In this document: piece after piece, positions 6,076-8,544 of the stretch
How the letters are laid out: every line of letters begins with the position of its first letter
How positions within the stretch are numbered: position 1 is the stretch's first letter
Origin: DYMC01 sp035406705
GTDB taxonomy: Bacteria > Verrucomicrobiota > Lentisphaeria > Victivallales > GWF2-50-93
Reading direction: 5' to 3'
DNA: 8,544 bases
NCBI GenBank assembly: GCA_964426675.1
Contig: CAYRRM010000069.1
Location: 1 to 8,544 of the forward strand
Notes under the pieces: model-generated
Databases searched by the model: none
Seen by the model: only the letters and a program-made list of their open reading frames with translations
Told to the model about the DNA's origin: nothing
Made by a program: the position numbers and the translations under genes

Positions 6076-6600
6076 CTATTTCCTTACAGCCTGCCAGTTA
6101 TCCTGCATGCCTGCATATCTGTAATATCCACGAATAATTTTCTTATCCTTTGAAATGAATCCATAAAATTCCTGAGTAAAAAAGGCAGTTCCTCCGTATT
6201 TCACAAGCTCTTCTTTTGTGGTAATGGAACGAACAAAATAAATCTTATCCTCATTGACTCTTAAATTTTTTAAAGGCTGAGGAGTCCCATTGCCCCAATT
6301 ATAGAATTTAATAGTCCCATAAAAGGAGCCATCTTTTATGCCAATAAATATCTCGCCTTTATATCCCGACATTGTTATCTCAAAACTTCCAGTATAGGTA
6401 TCAGGCTCAGAGATTCCACTTTCTTTTATATCATTTCCTTTAAGAATCTCATCAACCTTTTCTGCAGGCCTTTCTTCATCCTTATTTTCTGTGGCAACTA
6501 TAGAAACATTTTCATCTGTAAGTTTATTTTCCTGAATAACTGCCTTTTTAGCACAGGAGACAAATAAAAGCAATGCACACAATATATAAAAGTATCTCAT
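6076..6600 (-). CDS. Predicted lipoprotein of unknown function
   Basis: I do not recognise this 174-residue protein beyond its export signal. A short positive N-terminus (MRYFY) and a hydrophobic stretch lead to LLFVSC with Cys16, a plausible lipobox with the less usual Phe at -3. Residues 17-68 are charged, Glu/Lys/Asp-rich and likely a flexible tether. From about residue 69 the pattern TYTGSFEITMSGYKGEIFIG alternates hydrophobic and polar residues as beta strands do. It continues with many Gly, Tyr and Phe residues to the end (YGTIKFYNWG, EFYGFIS, RGYYRYAG), suggesting a small beta-sandwich or barrel at the membrane surface. A strong GGAG ribosome site lies 6 bases before the ATG. It sits between the flippase-like gene (38 bases upstream) and the flavoprotein gene. 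Lipoprotein status is likely; the function is unknown. Confidence 0.75.
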   Translation of the reverse strand: MRYFYILCALLLFVSCAKKAVIQENKLTDENVSIVATENKDEERPAEKVDEILKGNDIKESGISEPDTYTGSFEITMSGYKGEIFIGIKDGSFYGTIKFYNWGNGTPQPLKNLRVNEDKIYFVRSITTKEELVKYGGTAFFTQEFYGFISKDKKIIRGYYRYAGMQDNWQAVRK

Positions 6601-6638
6601 AGCCTGCTCCAGGAATATTTTTGTATATTATCGTCTCT

Positions 6639-7643
6639 TCAGTGGTCTTTCTTTATAAGACCCGCATAGAAAAGAAGAACTATCCCTATGGCAGCCCAGA
6701 CAAAGGTGCGAAATCTCCTTATAATGCCAAGAGAAAATCCAATAACAGGGTCATATCCCAGAATCTTCAAGGCAATGGAGTATGAGCCTTCGCTTGTGCC
6801 AATATTTGCAGGGACAAAAAAAAGCGCACTTGTTGCTATAAAGCCAAAGATATAAACAAATAAAGCTTCAGATAGCAAAAAGCCAGAGTGAGGTGCTATA
6901 AATTTCACTATAAGATATATCTCAAGGGAGCAGGAGATTATTATTGCAAAGTAATGAATTGCAAGGGATGTGTAAAACTGTCTGAGAGTATTGGGGCTGC
7001 TAAAAATATAAGATATCTCTTCATCAGTTTTCTGGATCTTGTCCCTTGCAGAGTCACTCAAAATCCTTGACTTTATAAACTCTGGCAGTTTATCTATAAG
7101 AGACATAATCACGCCATTGTGATGGTTCTTTAAAATTCTCACAAATATAAACAGAATAATAATAAAAAAAATCAAAAGAGCAAAAAAGGCAATAAGGTTA
7201 CTGAAAAACTTATCCCTAAAGACAAAAAGCCCTGCAAGCATACCTGTAAGCACCATCAAAATATTTGACACTGTATGAATAAGTCTGTCCAGAACAACTG
7301 TTGCAAGGCCAATTCTAAGGGGCAAAATATCTTTCACATACATTGCTTTCAAAGGTTCACCTGCAACAGCTCCCATTGCATTAATAGATGAAGTTGCATC
7401 GCCAGCTACTCTTGCCAGAACAAATTTATAAAATTGATTCTCAGGCAATGGATAATTTACAAGAACTCTCCATGCGTAAGCCAGAAATATATTGCTAAAG
7501 ATAAAAATTGAGCATATAAGAAAAAAACCACCCCAGCCTATGGATTTTATATACTCAAGAGTTGTAGCCAGCCCCATCTTCTTAAAGAGAAAGATTAAAA
7601 TTGCAGTTCCAACTGCCAGAAAAATATATTTGGAAAGTTTCAT
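6639..7643 (-). CDS. Flippase-like integral membrane protein (LPG_synthase_TM / UPF0104 family)
   Basis: This 334-residue inner-membrane protein has about seven or eight hydrophobic segments, near residues 5-20, 37-58, 111-141, 147-170, 228-248, 258-278 and 303-330. It fits the PF03706 family, the membrane part of MprF-type lysyl-phosphatidylglycerol synthases and relatives such as AglD and HpnL. Matching elements are the conserved loop ATSSINAMGAVAGEPLKAMY (83-102), the following LDRLIHTVSN (118-127), and VPANIGTSEGSYSIALKILG (277-296) near the C-terminus. The cytoplasmic aminoacyl-transferase domain of full MprF is absent, so it would not make lysyl-PG by itself; lipid transfer or flipping is the usual inference. 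AAGG lies 6 bases before the ATG, and the gene starts 23 bases after the phosphatase stop. The family is secure; the lipid substrate is unknown. Confidence 0.9.
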   Translation of the reverse strand: MKLSKYIFLAVGTAILIFLFKKMGLATTLEYIKSIGWGGFFLICSIFIFSNIFLAYAWRVLVNYPLPENQFYKFVLARVAGDATSSINAMGAVAGEPLKAMYVKDILPLRIGLATVVLDRLIHTVSNILMVLTGMLAGLFVFRDKFFSNLIAFFALLIFFIIILFIFVRILKNHHNGVIMSLIDKLPEFIKSRILSDSARDKIQKTDEEISYIFSSPNTLRQFYTSLAIHYFAIIISCSLEIYLIVKFIAPHSGFLLSEALFVYIFGFIATSALFFVPANIGTSEGSYSIALKILGYDPVIGFSLGIIRRFRTFVWAAIGIVLLFYAGLIKKDH

Positions 7644-7666
7644 ATCTAACCTTTTAATAATTTTGA

Positions 7667-8544
7667 TTAAAGCCGTAAAAGAAGCAAAGTCAGGTCATCC
7701 ATTAAGTCCAGATCCCTTGCAACACTTCTTATTTCGTTTCTGATTCTATTTAATATTAGCTCTTCACTGTCATCAATAAAATTTAAAATAATATCTGCAA
7801 GCTTAAAAAAGCCTTTTTCTATATCCAGATCACTCCCACCAAGTGATTCACCAACACCATCTGTAAAAAGAACTAAAATATCGCCACTTTCATAAAAAAC
7901 TTCTTTTTGTTCAAAAGCAATCTCTTCAAAAATTCCCAGAGGTTTGCCTGCAGTCTTTAATCTTACAACATTACCATTTCTTTTTACAAGCATCTGGTCA
8001 TTATGCCCCGCTGATGAAAATAGAATTCTCTTTTCGTATTGATATATTAGTGCATAAAAGGCTGTGGTAAACATGCCCATTTCTGATTCAAGGATTATAG
8101 ATCTATTTGCCTTTAAAAATAAATCTGCAGGTGTGCTGCAGATCTTTTGTTCCATACGGAGAATGTTTTTTACGCTACCTGTATATAATGCAGCAGGAAT
8201 TCCTTTTCCTGCGACATCTGCGATTAAAAAGCCTGCAATATCATCTCTTATTCTGTAATAGTCAAAAAAATCTCCTCCAACTACTCTTGCAGGTTCATAT
8301 AAAATAGAAATGGAAATATCTCCTATATGCTTTGGGATCTTTGTTAAATTACGTCGCTGGATCTCAGAAGCGATCTTTAATTCCTCCTCAAGCTTCTTTC
8401 TTTTTTCCTCTTTTCTTTTATAAGAGTAATTTTTATAAATCTCTGTAACATGACTTATTATTGAAGATAGAACATTAATTTCAAAATTATCAAAGGTTCT
8501 GTGATTTTTTTTATCTGTAAGGTTAAGGACACCTACAATCTGTC
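7667..8544 (-). CDS. GAF-linked SpoIIE-type PP2C serine/threonine phosphatase (5' end outside the window)
   Basis: The reading frame stays open from its stop codon to the right edge, about 292 codons, so the N-terminus is missing. From the edge inwards, QIVGVLNLTDKK and the helix after it resemble the end of a GAF sensor domain. A charged, probably coiled-coil linker follows (about 8345-8450, rich in Lys and Glu), with the IASEIQRRNL pattern typical of RsbU/SpoIIE proteins. The phosphatase domain then shows VVGGDFFDYY (about 8255-8284), IADVAGKGIPAAL (about 8186-8224), LFTDGVGES with its Asp codon at 7859-7861, and MDDLTLLLL at the C-terminus (Asp codons at 7694-7699). These acidic residues bind the metal ions. 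A start at the Met codon 8153-8155 would discard the first metal-binding motifs and is not credible. Such enzymes often dephosphorylate anti-anti-sigma proteins, but none is visible here. It heads the visible part of a four-gene minus-strand cluster. Confidence 0.93.
   Translation of the reverse strand, partial: QIVGVLNLTDKKNHRTFDNFEINVLSSIISHVTEIYKNYSYKRKEEKRKKLEEELKIASEIQRRNLTKIPKHIGDISISILYEPARVVGGDFFDYYRIRDDIAGFLIADVAGKGIPAALYTGSVKNILRMEQKICSTPADLFLKANRSIILESEMGMFTTAFYALIYQYEKRILFSSAGHNDQMLVKRNGNVVRLKTAGKPLGIFEEIAFEQKEVFYESGDILVLFTDGVGESLGGSDLDIEKGFFKLADIILNFIDDSEELILNRIRNEIRSVARDLDLMDDLTLLLLRL

Overview
The window is A+T-rich and densely coding, with ten protein genes, two of them running off its ends. 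It looks like ordinary chromosomal sequence from a low-GC, probably diderm (Gram-negative-type) bacterium. I saw no tRNA, rRNA, insertion sequence, phage gene or CRISPR array. Two features hint weakly at a spirochaete: both predicted lipoproteins have Phe at lipobox position -3, and a GAF-SpoIIE phosphatase lies near a flippase-like membrane protein and a TrpX-type lipoprotein. Deferribacterota or another low-GC diderm lineage would fit nearly as well. No gene is diagnostic.

Layout. (1) Positions 1-1234, minus strand: hemC (porphobilinogen deaminase), then the first third of a uroporphyrinogen-III C-methyltransferase that overlaps it by ATGA. This is a tetrapyrrole operon driven by a good sigma70-type promoter at 1273-1302. 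(2) Positions 1235-1404: a divergent 170-bp spacer holding that promoter, a 9-bp direct repeat with a 20-bp period, and a 7-bp inverted repeat upstream of the next gene. (3) Positions 1405-4844, plus strand: a TrpX-type substrate-binding lipoprotein without its permease or ATPase; a perfect 12-bp-stem hairpin; a J-domain protein with an unassigned helical C-terminus; then alanine racemase (alr), probably with its own promoter; and a DUF493/YbeD-like small protein. (4) Positions 4846-8544, minus strand: four tightly spaced genes, read from the right edge leftwards. They are a GAF-SpoIIE PP2C-type phosphatase (5' end outside the window), a polytopic flippase-like (LPG_synthase_TM) protein, an unrecognised lipoprotein, and a BaiN/HI0933-type flavoprotein. 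The two strands converge with one base between the stop codons of the DUF493 gene and the flavoprotein gene.

How the genes work together. HemC and the methyltransferase act in sequence around uroporphyrinogen III; the synthase between them may be fused or encoded beyond the edge. Alr supplies D-alanine for peptidoglycan, and the small DUF493 protein is probably co-transcribed with it. The minus-strand cluster pairs a signalling phosphatase with envelope proteins (a membrane flippase-like protein and a lipoprotein), which suggests an envelope-related role, but this is inference from gene order. Most genes are recognisable housekeeping types. The least explained items are the J-domain protein, the orphan binding lipoprotein, the 174-residue lipoprotein, and the phosphatase/flippase/lipoprotein/flavoprotein arrangement.
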